Counted from the stretch's first letter, positions 53,701 to 61,227 are shown. The stretch: 64,000 nt of DNA from DASRFA01 sp035651755 (GCA_035651755.1 DASRFA010000022.1:6712-70711); one strand, 5' to 3'. Translations and numbers: made by a program. Notes: generated by a model not told the origin, from the sequence alone.

Positions 53701-56320
53701 CGGGCAGTGCGACGGGATTCAGGACGCTCACGGCCGCCACCACGGCTCCGGCGCAGAGCGGAGCGGCCACCATCTCCCGCCACACGAGGCCGTGCGTCTC
53801 GACCTCGGCGAGGGCCTGGTGCTCCTGTGCTGCCGGCGTCCATTCGAGGAGGTGGCGCCGCGTGAGCGCGACGCGCACCAGCGTGCGAAAGGCGGCGTCG
53901 ACGAGGAGTGCGGCCTCGTACGGGAGAACGGCGAGTTGCAGCGCCCAGATTGCCAGCGCCGACCATGGCGTTTGGCCGCCGCCGGACGACACCGGGCGGA
54001 GCCCGCGGCGCAACGAGGAGACCATGGGGCTCAGGACGTCGATGAATGCCGGCACGAGAAGCGACAGCAGGATGGGAGCCGTCCAGAGGAGCGCCGGCGC
54101 GGGAAGCCAGAGCCAGGCGACCAGGAGAAGCCCGAAGAGCGTCGGCTGGAGGAGAGCGCGGCGCAGATTGTCGAGGATCTTCCAGCGCGAGATGGCGGAG
54201 AAGCGGTTCGGTGCCCGGCCCCCGCCCCCGACGGGGACGCCGCGCCCGAGCCACGGGACGAGCTGCCAGTCCCCTCGCGCCCACCGGTGCAGTCGGCGCG
54301 CGAAGGAGAGGTAGTGCTCCGGATACCGCTCGAGGAGCATGACGTCGGTGACGAGACCGGCGCGGCCCTGGATGCCCTCGAAGAGATCGTGGCTCAAGAG
54401 GGCTCCGTCTGGAACGCGGCCCGCATGGCTCTGCTCAAAGCTCGCCACCTCGTAGATCCCCTTGCCGACGTAGATGCCCTCGCCGAAGAGGTCCTGGTAG
54501 ACGTCGGATACCGCGCGTGCGTAGGGGTCGAACGCGGCGTGTCTCGCGAAGAGCCTCGCCAGCCGCGTCGACTCGCGTGACGTCGGATCGATCTCGATCC
54601 GCGGCTGGAGAACGGTGTAGCCGGCCACCACCCGGTGCGTCTGCGGATCGACCTCCGCCTGGTTGAGGGGGTGAGCGAGCGTGCCGATCAACCGGCGCGC
54701 CGTGTCCCGGGGAAGGCCGGTGTCCGCGTCGAGCGTGATCACGTACCGGACCCCGCTGAGGGAGGCAGCATCGCCGATGTGCAGCAGCGGGCTTTCGTCC
54801 CGGGGGCCGAGCAGCCAGCGATGCAGCTCCACGAGCTTCCCCCGCTTGCGCTCCCACCCCATCCAGCAGCACTCGGTCTCGCACCACGTCCGCGCGCGGT
54901 GCAGGAGGTGGAACGGCCCGACGCCGTTCCGCCCGTGGCGAGCGTTCAGGGCGCGGATCCCCGCCGCGGTCCGTGCCAGCAGCTCGTCGTCGCCCGGTCT
55001 CGTCTCCTCGATCGCATCGGGGAGGTCCGCGAGCAACGCGAACTTGATGTTCGGGTCGGCGTTGCCGAGAAACCGGATCTCGAGGGCTTCCACCAGCGAG
55101 TCGATCTCGTCGGGCGTGGTGAGGAGGACGGGCACGGCGACGAGCGTCAAGCAGTCGTCGGGCACGCCGTCCCGCAGGTCGAGCTTCGGCAGCACGGTCG
55201 GCGGAAGAATCCGGGTCACCAGCGCGTTCACGGCGGCGACCGCGACCGTCGTCATCGGGACCACGGCCAGCACCATCGAGGCGAGGGCGGCTCCGACGCT
55301 CGCCTCCCACGCGACGAGCGCCCGGGCGAGCAAGACCAGCTGGAGCGCGAGGACGAGCGCGATCCCGCCGAGGTACGCCGGGGTCGCGTGCCCGCGCAGC
55401 CAGCGGCGCCCGCGCTCGACGAGCGCCGCCCGGCTTCCGACGCGCTCCTCGAGGACGCGCCGGCCCTCGTCGAGGAGGAAGTAGCCCACGTGCGCCCGGC
55501 GCCCTGCCTGTGCCTCCTGCGCACAGCGAACGGCCTCGAGCGCGACGCCCTCCTCGCTGCTTCCGCGGCCGGCCGCGATCTCCTCGACCGCGCGGCGGTA
55601 GCGGTCGCGCGTCTCGAAGTCCATCCGCACGTAGGCCCCTGCCGGATCCCCGCGGAGGACGCGGTCGGTCTCGCTCACCCGCTCGAAGAAGTCTTTCCAG
55701 TCGAGCGTCTCGAGTGTCCGAAGGCTCCGCACGCAGCTCGCCACGGTCTCGTCGTCCACTGACGCCCGAGCGGTTTCGGCGACGAGACGCCCTGCGGCGC
55801 CGGCGAGCTGCTCGAGCAGCTCGAGACGCAGGAGCGTCGGCAGCGCCCAGAGCTCGGCCATGGTGAGCGGCCGCACGTCCTGGAACTCGCGCACCGCCTC
55901 CACCAGCGCCTCGAGCTCGATGCGGCAGCGCGCGAGGCGCCCTACCTCCTGTGCGAGGCTCCAGGCGACCGGGACGCCCCGTTCCGCACCTTCCGCGAAG
56001 GTCGGGAGACGAGACTCGAAGGCGCGCGGGAAGTCCTCCCGGACGTGCCGCACCGCCCGCTGCACGATGTAGTAGTTGTCGAGTAGCCACTCGATGCCGC
56101 CGCCGGCCCCGGCGGGCGCGCCGTCTCTCGTGAGGCGCTCGTACACCGCGGTCAGGGCGGTGCTGGGACCCACGAGGCGGCCGACGAGGCGCTGTCGCCG
56201 CCCGATGACGGGCGGGGACAGCGCGGCACGCGCCAGCGCCTTCAGCCTTCCGGCGTCGGCTTCGTCACCCGGCTCGGGAGACCCGAGCGGCGGGCCGCTC
56301 GCAGGCGCGACGCCCGACAC
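47765..56320 (-). CDS. ndvB: Cyclic beta-1,2-glucan synthase-like protein (GT84-GH94, NdvB type)
   Basis: A 2,851-residue protein, the size of rhizobial NdvB/Cgs (about 2,830), which makes periplasmic cyclic beta-1,2-glucan from UDP-glucose. N-terminal ~300 residues are soluble; membrane segments lie near 310-370, 720-765, 790-820 and 855-890. Between them is the glycosyltransferase: ITLDADTGLPRDTARRLI (~residue 527) and RRLHRWARGDWQLVPW (~677). A glucoamylase-like region follows (~900-1500), then two GT36-associated beta domains and the GH94 phosphorylase domain with FGSGDWNDGMNRVG (~2517), which holds the catalytic acid and trims chain length in NdvB. The GTG start has no strong ribosome-binding site, and the Usp gene ends 11 bp upstream, so the pair is probably one operon. 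Confidence 0.88.
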   Translation of the reverse strand: MSGVAPASGPPLGSPEPGDEADAGRLKALARAALSPPVIGRRQRLVGRLVGPSTALTAVYERLTRDGAPAGAGGGIEWLLDNYYIVQRAVRHVREDFPRAFESRLPTFAEGAERGVPVAWSLAQEVGRLARCRIELEALVEAVREFQDVRPLTMAELWALPTLLRLELLEQLAGAAGRLVAETARASVDDETVASCVRSLRTLETLDWKDFFERVSETDRVLRGDPAGAYVRMDFETRDRYRRAVEEIAAGRGSSEEGVALEAVRCAQEAQAGRRAHVGYFLLDEGRRVLEERVGSRAALVERGRRWLRGHATPAYLGGIALVLALQLVLLARALVAWEASVGAALASMVLAVVPMTTVAVAAVNALVTRILPPTVLPKLDLRDGVPDDCLTLVAVPVLLTTPDEIDSLVEALEIRFLGNADPNIKFALLADLPDAIEETRPGDDELLARTAAGIRALNARHGRNGVGPFHLLHRARTWCETECCWMGWERKRGKLVELHRWLLGPRDESPLLHIGDAASLSGVRYVITLDADTGLPRDTARRLIGTLAHPLNQAEVDPQTHRVVAGYTVLQPRIEIDPTSRESTRLARLFARHAAFDPYARAVSDVYQDLFGEGIYVGKGIYEVASFEQSHAGRVPDGALLSHDLFEGIQGRAGLVTDVMLLERYPEHYLSFARRLHRWARGDWQLVPWLGRGVPVGGGGRAPNRFSAISRWKILDNLRRALLQPTLFGLLLVAWLWLPAPALLWTAPILLSLLVPAFIDVLSPMVSSLRRGLRPVSSGGGQTPWSALAIWALQLAVLPYEAALLVDAAFRTLVRVALTRRHLLEWTPAAQEHQALAEVETHGLVWREMVAAPLCAGAVVAAVSVLNPVALPVALPLAVLWAFSPEIAWRLGRPTADRGLGLAPGDVRDLRLLARRTWRFFETFVGPEDQWLPPDHFQEDPKGQVAHRTSPTNVGLLQLATIAAQDLGYVGLVDAALRLRSTLETLERLERHRGHFLNWYDTRHLTPLLPRYVSTVDSGNLAACLLVVKQACLGWTAAPVLGPQRWDGLVDVLAGLDASIGACAQGTADAERGPVDALRADVRAAEARVAAVRDTPDEWRAALDELLEKRCPSLERETVDAIRGLSIATDPGLVAELRAWSRHLIQQLESMRRDADLLLPWLDAFRRLPDSLRDGARERPDVGLLLERLRHRLRADVALDDIEPLAEATRADIEALVALATSSAEPAADVAWARRLGVGLAACRDLAVERLRDLAENAARAERLVTDMDFGFLYDRRRHLFYLGFNVTADALDAHHYDLLASEARLASFVAIAKGDVPVEHWVFLGRPVGRAAGRLALLSWSATMFEYLMPPLLLREGRRTLLGTSCAAAVRAQIDHAARRRVPWGISESGYYAFDAQRNYQYRAFGLPALGFKRSLDDELVIAPYASLLALPFAPRDVVRNLARLEEVGALGTYGLYEAVDFTASRVPSARQGAVVRSYMAHHEGMILAALDNALCDEAIVRRFHADPLARVAEMLLFERVPVGAPIERSQPAAEPAVARAPRQRPLEAWTPSGAGAVPQVHLLSNGRLTVLVTEGGGGFGQWQDVALTRWEPDPTLDRLGVRIYVEEPARKRLWSTVDDGGAEPHRQVVFHPHCAEFRFHDGDLVVRQRVVVAPDADAELREILVTNEGRGRRRLVLTSYGEVVLGDIAADRRHPAFSKLFVESEVLDAGLTLVFRRRPRTTTDKSPCLVHRLVLPRDGAKLTGWETDRERFLGRGHVVDRPGWLATERRPAGRRDRHAPLDPVFALSAAVDLPPGRTVRCAWITAVAESRERALVVARRYTSPTTIGWTFEAAASIVERDLLALGVDSPRLQGAMRLLAPALQPHASLRAPAGVLSGNRLGQSALWRHGISGDHPIMLVRLHDVHEFGLVEEVVRAHELWRRAGLRVDLVVLSEWPSSYRADVEERFSGALADAGFRGLVGAPAGLFVIHADQVSEAERTLLFAAARVVLRSDAGSIAAQLDVVRPPPVPLPPLVPSLPQVPPSLPLARPDWLLFDNGIGGFGPGGSEYVIHLDPGQTTPAPWVNVIANRRLGFVVSESGGGYTWAENSYENRLTPWRNDPIADEPGETIYLRDEETAAVWSATPLPAPGPAPYQVVHGAGLTSFTHTSHGLHQHLQMFVPVADPVKILHLRVTNGLDRPRRLTVTYYAEWLLGTLRDANQAFVVPEFDAAAEVLLAQNPWNEGFADRVAFAAASTRLHGLTADRAEFVGRRGTRAAPAALTRIGLARAVEAGLDPCAALQVHVDLAPGETKDVHFLLGQAASRREAIEVVARYREPGVVETTLAAVERHWDELLGAVQVRTPDPAIDVMLNRWLIYQAVSSRILARTGYYQSSGAFGFRDQLQDVAALVHAAPEMTRAHLLESAQRQFAEGDVLHWWHAPLDTGIRTRCADDLVWLPFVTALYVEATGDVAVLAEEVPFVAGAPLGPGDLERYDRYRVGSEHASLYGHCLRALARASTSGEHGLPLFGSGDWNDGMNRVGAAGHGESVWLGWFLCATLRRFAPLCERMGEPAQAAAFRDEAAEIAARIDASAWDGRWYRRGWYDDGRPLGSSQSAECKMDSVAQSWAVLSGAADPVRAATAMRAVIERLVSEEEGLVLLLAPPFDGAAEDPGYIRAYPPGIRENGGQYTHAAMWVLWALADIGEGNLAMTLFQRLLPVRHAGGAEQCRHYRVEPYAIAADICGASPHRGRGGWTWYTGAAGWAWRLGVERLLGLRREATGWRLDPCVPHTWADFQIVVRDGGTTYRIEVDNPLHVSRGVARVLFDGRPLPDGLIPRRHDGRTHEVRVTLGGPAAQQGAPHGLPVAD

Positions 56321-56331
56321 GAAGGCCCGCG

Positions 56332-57414
56332 TCAGTGATGCGCGAGATTCTCGCGCATCGCATGGGCGCGCGCGGACTCACGAAGCGCGACCGTCATGTC
56401 CTGGCAAACGAGCACGGCGCGGCGGCTTTCCCGGAGGAACCGGCAGGCGACCGTACCGTGCCGCTCCTCTGGATCGGCCGAGCACCCGTGCGCGGCGAGA
56501 ATCGTGAGGTCGGCGCTCTCATCATCTGCGAGCCGCAAGAGCGACGGCACGAGGCGCACGGAGTCGAGCAGTCGCATCCGCGCGCGGACTCCTTGCGCGA
56601 CGAGCCGTTCCACCACCCCGGCGAGGTAGTCCCCCGCTTCCTCGCGGTTGCGTGCGGCGAGCTCCACTGCCATCGCACGGTCGCGACCAGAAGCGACGAT
56701 GCGGCGTGGCAGCTCGAGCGCGGGAACCACGTGCGCGACGATGATCTCCGCGTCCCCTCGCAGCGCCAACGCGACCGCGATCGGAATCACCACCTCCGCT
56801 CGCGGCGAGCAGTCGAGCGGCAAAAGCAGGCGCTCGAGGCGCCATGCCCGCGTCGGCTCGTACTCGTGGTGCGTGGGGAGGACGAGGATGGACGTATCCG
56901 CGAGCGCAATGACGCGATCGGCTGTGGCGCTGCGCGTCCAGGCGTTGGTCCCGCTCGCCCCATGGCTCGCCAGGGCGATCAGGTCGGCGCCACGTTCCCG
57001 CGCCGTCTGGAGGATCTGCTCCGCCGGCCGACCCTGGACGATCTCCACGGCCGGCACGAGTCCCTCCTCGCCGAGCTCCTGGCGGCGGAGTTCCAGGTAG
57101 CGCGCAATCTCCGTTTGCGTCATTTCCCACTCGAGCGGGTCGACGGGGCGTGGGGCGACCGTTCCTCCGTGCGGCAACTCGTGCACGTGCAGGAGGGTCA
57201 CGCGAGCCTCGAACGCACGGCTCAGCGCGACGGCGACCGGCAGGATGCTCTCGGCGAGGGCCGAGCCGTCGAGCGGTACCAGGACGTGGCCGATCGGCGC
57301 AACCGTCGTTCCGGGGCAGGCGCGACCGAGCACCGGGACGTCGCCACTGGACTCCGTCGCGCGCAGCAGGCCCTTCTCTCCAGGCCGGTCAGTTGAGCTT
57401 TCGGACGATGCCAT
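56332..57414 (-). CDS. Tandem-domain universal stress protein (UspA family)
   Basis: A 360-residue protein with two Usp domains. Domain 1 (~40-185) begins GHVLVPLDGSALAESILPVA and ends with SHGASGTNAW...SATADRVIALADTSILVLP, the G-2x-G-9x-(S/T) ATP-binding pattern. Domain 2 (~190-345) begins RLLLPLDCSPRAEVVIPIAV and ends AAHGCSADPEERHGTVACRF, where the pattern is altered. Usp proteins help survival under starvation, oxidative or membrane stress. Its 11-bp spacing to the glucan synthase suggests a joint envelope-stress operon. Confidence 0.88.
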   Translation of the reverse strand: MASSESSTDRPGEKGLLRATESSGDVPVLGRACPGTTVAPIGHVLVPLDGSALAESILPVAVALSRAFEARVTLLHVHELPHGGTVAPRPVDPLEWEMTQTEIARYLELRRQELGEEGLVPAVEIVQGRPAEQILQTARERGADLIALASHGASGTNAWTRSATADRVIALADTSILVLPTHHEYEPTRAWRLERLLLPLDCSPRAEVVIPIAVALALRGDAEIIVAHVVPALELPRRIVASGRDRAMAVELAARNREEAGDYLAGVVERLVAQGVRARMRLLDSVRLVPSLLRLADDESADLTILAAHGCSADPEERHGTVACRFLRESRRAVLVCQDMTVALRESARAHAMRENLAHH

Positions 57415-57823
57415 GACAGGTCTCGTTCAGCTTGCCGACCGTGCAGCGAGCAAGCCGGCGCATCAACCCCCGCAAGCACTCAACATGCCACGTGGAGGCG
57501 TAAGAGAGAACTGATCGCGATTCTCAAGCCTGCAATGGGCGGTCTCACGGACCTTCCAATAGTTGACAATTCTACCGTCGACAGTCCGGGCTCTGCGCCT
57601 TTCTTGGTCCCATCTTGCACCGGGAATTTGGGCGCCACGACAGGCTCAGGAGGCGTGACGGACTTTCGCCCGAAATTTGGAGTCGACGTCCGGAGTGGTC
57701 AAAGTTGTCATTCGATGGCTCGCGATGGTGGCTTCGTGCCGTGGGTCGGCGCGAAACCCCTCCCGCATCCCTCTTGGATCAGCCGGGCGGGGCGACGAAC
57801 TCGCGCGAGCCTGGTTGCCCCCC
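57415..57823. other. Promoter region of the usp-glucan synthase operon and tail of element B
   Basis: 409 bp without a convincing gene. It must hold the promoter for the minus-strand usp-ndvB operon. It is richer in A/T than the core (for example AATAGTTGACAATTCTACC near 57560). Apart from a sigma-54-like site at 57474-57490 no promoter is clear. Confidence 0.45.
57474..57490 (-). promoter_or_regulatory. Candidate sigma-54 promoter upstream of usp
   Basis: On the minus strand TGGCATGTTGAGTGCTT has the -24 GG and -12 GC separated by ten bases and matches TGGCACG-N4-TTGCW at most positions (T for C in the first block, G for T in the second). It lies about 60 bp before the Usp start. No activator gene of the NtrC type is nearby, so this is a weak candidate. 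Confidence 0.3.
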
Positions 57824-57880
57824 GGACTTGAAATCCCCAGGCCGGAAACGGCCGTGCGGGTTCGAGTCCCGCTCCCGGCA
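57824..57880 (+). repeat. Attachment site copy 3 (3' part of tRNA-Leu), right end of the accessory region
   Basis: 57 bp matching tRNA-Leu 44271-44327 with a single A to G change in the anticodon loop. The tRNA 5' half is absent. There is no integrase remnant after it; a chromosomal-looking gene ends at 57902. It therefore marks the outer right junction of the inserted elements. Confidence 0.88.
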
Positions 57881-57901
57881 CGTGCTCTCGCGTTCTCTCG
57901 A

Positions 57902-58849
57902 TCACGGCTCGCCGTCCTTCGTCGCCGAGAGCGTCGCCGCGCGATAGGCGAGCGGCCGGTCGGCCGCGACGTGGCCGTGCGGACCGACGAGGTCGTCGAA
58001 CTCGCGCCACACGTCCGCCATGGCCGGATCGCCGAGGAAGGTTCGGAGCGCCGCCTCGTCGCGGAACGCGAACACCGTCGTGAGCGAGCGCGCCGGCTTG
58101 CCGGCGTCGACGTAGGTGTCGATCCGCACGAGGCCCTCCGACTCGAGGAAGCGCGCTCTCCCCTTGGCCGCGAACCAGCGCTCGAGGTCGCCGATCTTTG
58201 CGGGGTCGACGTCGTACGTCTGCGCGAAGAACGCGCCGCCGCGGGACGCCGCCGGGAGGCGCGTCCCGTCGATGTGCGCGGTCTCGAGGACCGTGGCACC
58301 GGTCGGTGCGCCGGGGGCGTGGCAGCTCGCCGGCGCCGCGCCCGCGTCGTCGAGCGAGCGGAGGTACGCGACGATGTCCGCGAGGTCGCCGAGCGTCATG
58401 TCGGCGTATGCCGGCATGGTCGAGCGCCCGTCCGCGTCGACCCAACCGGGCCCGTCGACCACGACCGCGTCGGGATCGAGCACCGCCTCCGCGAGGTAGG
58501 CGGGCGGGTGCAGCTTCCCCATCCCGGTGAGGTCGGGGCCGCGCGCCTCGGAAGACGCGCTCGTGAAGCTCTCGCCTGCGACCCGGTGGCAGGCCGCGCA
58601 GCCGTGGGCTTCGAACGCGCGCCGACCGGCGTCGCGATCCCCCGGCGGCAGCGCCGGCTCCCAGCGGAGCGGAACGCCGCCCAGCTGGTGCAGCGCCGCC
58701 ATCGAGATCCGGACGCCGGGTTCGGAACGGGCGCGCGGCGCGCTCGCGCTGCCGCTCGCCCCCGGTGCGGGCGCGGGTCGCGACGCGTACCAGGCGGCGC
58801 TGAGCGTGGCTACGAGAGCCATCCAGCACAGACGCTCAACCGTTCGCAT
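57902..58849 (-). CDS. Cytochrome c fused to a dimeric alpha/beta-barrel domain
   Basis: A 315-residue exported protein. After an N-terminal hydrophobic segment, residues ~75-170 are a class I cytochrome c domain with GRRAFEAHGCAACHRVAGES (CxxCH haem site) and the distal Met in STMPAYADMTLGDLADIVAY. Residues ~195-310 look like a dimeric ferredoxin-like barrel (LERWFAAKGRARFLESEGLV, TVFAFRDEAALRTFLGDPAM), similar to antibiotic-biosynthesis-monooxygenase-type domains. Its ATG lies inside the end of the upstream lipoprotein gene (14-bp overlap). It is the last gene of a three-gene run. The redox partner is unknown. Confidence 0.8.
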   Translation of the reverse strand: MRTVERLCWMALVATLSAAWYASRPAPAPGASGSASAPRARSEPGVRISMAALHQLGGVPLRWEPALPPGDRDAGRRAFEAHGCAACHRVAGESFTSASSEARGPDLTGMGKLHPPAYLAEAVLDPDAVVVDGPGWVDADGRSTMPAYADMTLGDLADIVAYLRSLDDAGAAPASCHAPGAPTGATVLETAHIDGTRLPAASRGGAFFAQTYDVDPAKIGDLERWFAAKGRARFLESEGLVRIDTYVDAGKPARSLTTVFAFRDEAALRTFLGDPAMADVWREFDDLVGPHGHVAADRPLAYRAATLSATKDGEP

Positions 58850-59651
58850 GGCTCGGCACGACCTCGGCGTCCGAGTGATCGACCAGCGAGCGGAGCATCT
58901 GGAGCGCCGCCGCCTTCTCCGGCATCCGGGCGAAATCGACGCCGTCGAACATCCGGTCGAGGTGTCGCCGGATGGTGACCTCGACGGATTCGCGACCGGT
59001 ATCGACGCGCAGGGCGGAGCTCGCGCCGGCGGCGCGATCGAAGAGCTGACCGTACGCGGCCGCGCTCTGGATCGTGAAGGGGATCTCCGCGCTCGCGCCG
59101 GGCGCGACGTACGTCCCCTCCACGTGCAGCGTCCTGTCGACCATGTCGAGATCGTCGGGCAGGCCCTGCGCGTCGCGCCCAGCGCGCGCGACCAGGTAGT
59201 GCACCTGACAGTAGGCCTGCGGCGCGAGCTCGACGGCGCCGACGTCGCGCGTCGCGGGTTCGAGCAGCGACTCGACCCGCATCGGCCGGATCGCGGCAGG
59301 ATTCGGGGTCCCGGCCGAGTGGCCCGCCCAGGCGGTGCCCTCGAGCCACGACCACGCGAGCCCGACGGCTCGCGCCGCCGCCGAAGTCGCCGACGTCTTC
59401 GGGCACTCGACGAGCTCCATGCTGTAGCTCGTGACCCATCCGCGCCGGATGCGAATCCGATATCCGAGGTCGTTGGTGATCTCGGCCGCTCCGTCGGCCG
59501 ACGCGGGACCTCTCGGCGTCGCCCACGCGAGCCGATAGCGGACCTCGTGCGGCGCCGGCGCGACCGCGGGCGTCGAGCGACAGGCGCCCGCGAGCCATGC
59601 GGCGAGCGCCGCGAACGCTGCGGCGCCCGCGCGCCTCCTCGCAACCGTCAC
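58836..59651 (-). CDS. Putative lipoprotein of unknown family
   Basis: About 271 residues from the GTG at 59651. The N-terminus (VARRRAGAAAFAALAAWLAG followed by AC) is a lipoprotein signal with lipobox LAGAC. The mature part contains EITNDLGYRIRIRRGWVTSY, SMELVECPKT, VHYLVARAGRD and LHVEGTYVAPGASAEIPFTI. The layout (early beta strands, a Cys near a Met, paired His) recalls the MbnP-type copper-binding proteins of metallo-mystery pairs, but I cannot confirm it. It starts 10 bp after the YHYH gene and overlaps the cytochrome gene. Confidence 0.65.
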   Translation of the reverse strand: MTVARRRAGAAAFAALAAWLAGACRSTPAVAPAPHEVRYRLAWATPRGPASADGAAEITNDLGYRIRIRRGWVTSYSMELVECPKTSATSAAARAVGLAWSWLEGTAWAGHSAGTPNPAAIRPMRVESLLEPATRDVGAVELAPQAYCQVHYLVARAGRDAQGLPDDLDMVDRTLHVEGTYVAPGASAEIPFTIQSAAAYGQLFDRAAGASSALRVDTGRESVEVTIRRHLDRMFDGVDFARMPEKAAALQMLRSLVDHSDAEVVPSHANG

Positions 59652-59661
59652 GGAGATCCGC

Positions 59662-61227
59662 TCAGGGACAGGTTCCGCCGGGCGGCGTCCCGGTGCCGCC
59701 GTTGTTCGTCGGTGCACCGCGGTAGCATCCGAGGATGTACGGGAACGTCGTGGTCGTGTGGTAGTGGTAGTCGCCGTTCGGGCCGACGTGGCCGTTGCAC
59801 TGGTCCAGGTACGCCGAGCCGGCCTTCGCCGTGTACTCGTTGTTGGACCAGACGCACGTGCGCGGGACGCATGCCGTCGTCTCGGCGCCGTTGATCATCA
59901 CGTCCGTGCAGTAGCCGCTCGAGCACGACGCGCTCGAGGTGCAGCCCACGGTCCCGGATTGATAGCCGGTGTTGTCCCACGCGCTCAGCATCTTCTGCAC
60001 CGAGCTGCAGCCGGTGTCGGTGCACTCGTACGGGCCGTAGATCGGAAAGCCGTCGAACGCGTAGCCGACGATCGGGGACGGCACGCTGGGCGAGGGATCG
60101 GGATCGTTCCACGGCTGCGACTCGGAAACGGCGCTCTGGACGAGGCACTTCACCTGGAGCTTGTGGAAGTGGAACGTTCCCTGCTGCGCCGAGTGGCTGC
60201 CGCACTCGTCGAGGATGCTCGCGGCGATCGGGTCGCCGTAGGCGTCGGACGCGGGCTGCGGTCCCTCGTTCACGCCGTAGATCGGGATCCCGTTCACGGC
60301 GACCCCGACGTTTCCGAGCAACGGGACGGCGGTCGCGTTGGCGGCGACGGTCGGGAAGCGCGGGAACGTGAAATTGTAGCTCTTCGCCTGCAGACCGTTC
60401 GGCGTGAGGGCGACGTACATGTACGTCGGGATCCCGTTGCTCTGCACGTTGACCGTCGCTGCGCTACACGACGCGGCGAGCGACGGCATGAGCCCGTTGT
60501 AGCTCGGCCCCGCGGCATTGCTGACGTCGAGGAAATTCGTCGCCGCGCACGCTCCGCCGGTCGGCGTGGGCGTTGGCGCCGGCGTCGGCGTCGGAACGAC
60601 CGGGCATAACGCTTCCGAGAGGGGCTTCTTCGCGGAGAAGAGGAGCGTGCCGCGATTCGCGATGACGCTGTCCGCGCCGAAGGCCGCGGAGTAGCGGTCG
60701 CCGCCGGCGAGGCTCAAAGCCAGGCAGCCGCCGGTACCCGGGTTCGGCGGCACGACGTCGAGCTGGCCGTACTTGCCTTTCAGCCGCACGCTCATGAGGA
60801 AGGTCCCGGAGGCCGTGCGGTGGATCTTCACGACGCTGACCGGACCGTTGTCACCCTTCGGATCGCGGTATTGGTACCCGGTCGTGCCCATCGTGGACCA
60901 GAAAGCGCGGCCGGCGCTGCTCGTGCCGGGCGGCAGCGCGAACGTCTGCGAGGTCGAGCTTGCGCCGTCGACCGCGACCTCGAGCTGGCCGCCGCCCGCG
61001 ACCGGATCGCCGACGATCGCGTTCGGGCTCGCGGTCTCCCGCGCCGTGCCGACGACGGAGCGTCGCTCGACGGCGCCGGGATCCTTCACGACCAGCTGCG
61101 ATCCGAGGATCGTCTGGTCGATCGCGGCGGCGACCCCTCCGGACGCGGCGAGAGCGGCGACCAGAAGGGCGACGGCAATGCGGGTGGCGTGTGCAGGGTG
61201 AAGCGGCGCGCGTGGCGTATGCGGCAT
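59662..61227 (-). CDS. Exported YHYH-domain protein
   Basis: A 521-residue protein with signal peptide (residues ~15-36, core VALLVAALAASGGVAAA). Residues ~37-205 are a beta-rich domain with two Cys. A PTPTPAPTPTPTGG linker (~207-220) separates it from a C-terminal YHYH domain, whose motif is in GPNGDYHYHTTTTFPYILGC; GTFHFHKLQVKC and IVGYAFDGFPIYGPYECTDT are also typical. YHYH proteins are secreted and of unknown function, perhaps metal-binding. GGAGGATCCG precedes the ATG. It is the first gene of the run with the lipoprotein and the cytochrome. Confidence 0.85.
   Translation of the reverse strand: MPHTPRAPLHPAHATRIAVALLVAALAASGGVAAAIDQTILGSQLVVKDPGAVERRSVVGTARETASPNAIVGDPVAGGGQLEVAVDGASSTSQTFALPPGTSSAGRAFWSTMGTTGYQYRDPKGDNGPVSVVKIHRTASGTFLMSVRLKGKYGQLDVVPPNPGTGGCLALSLAGGDRYSAAFGADSVIANRGTLLFSAKKPLSEALCPVVPTPTPAPTPTPTGGACAATNFLDVSNAAGPSYNGLMPSLAASCSAATVNVQSNGIPTYMYVALTPNGLQAKSYNFTFPRFPTVAANATAVPLLGNVGVAVNGIPIYGVNEGPQPASDAYGDPIAASILDECGSHSAQQGTFHFHKLQVKCLVQSAVSESQPWNDPDPSPSVPSPIVGYAFDGFPIYGPYECTDTGCSSVQKMLSAWDNTGYQSGTVGCTSSASCSSGYCTDVMINGAETTACVPRTCVWSNNEYTAKAGSAYLDQCNGHVGPNGDYHYHTTTTFPYILGCYRGAPTNNGGTGTPPGGTCP

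Noticed and set aside
57824..57880. A third tRNA gene with anticodon TGA
   Set aside because: Only the 3' part is present; no 5' half precedes it.
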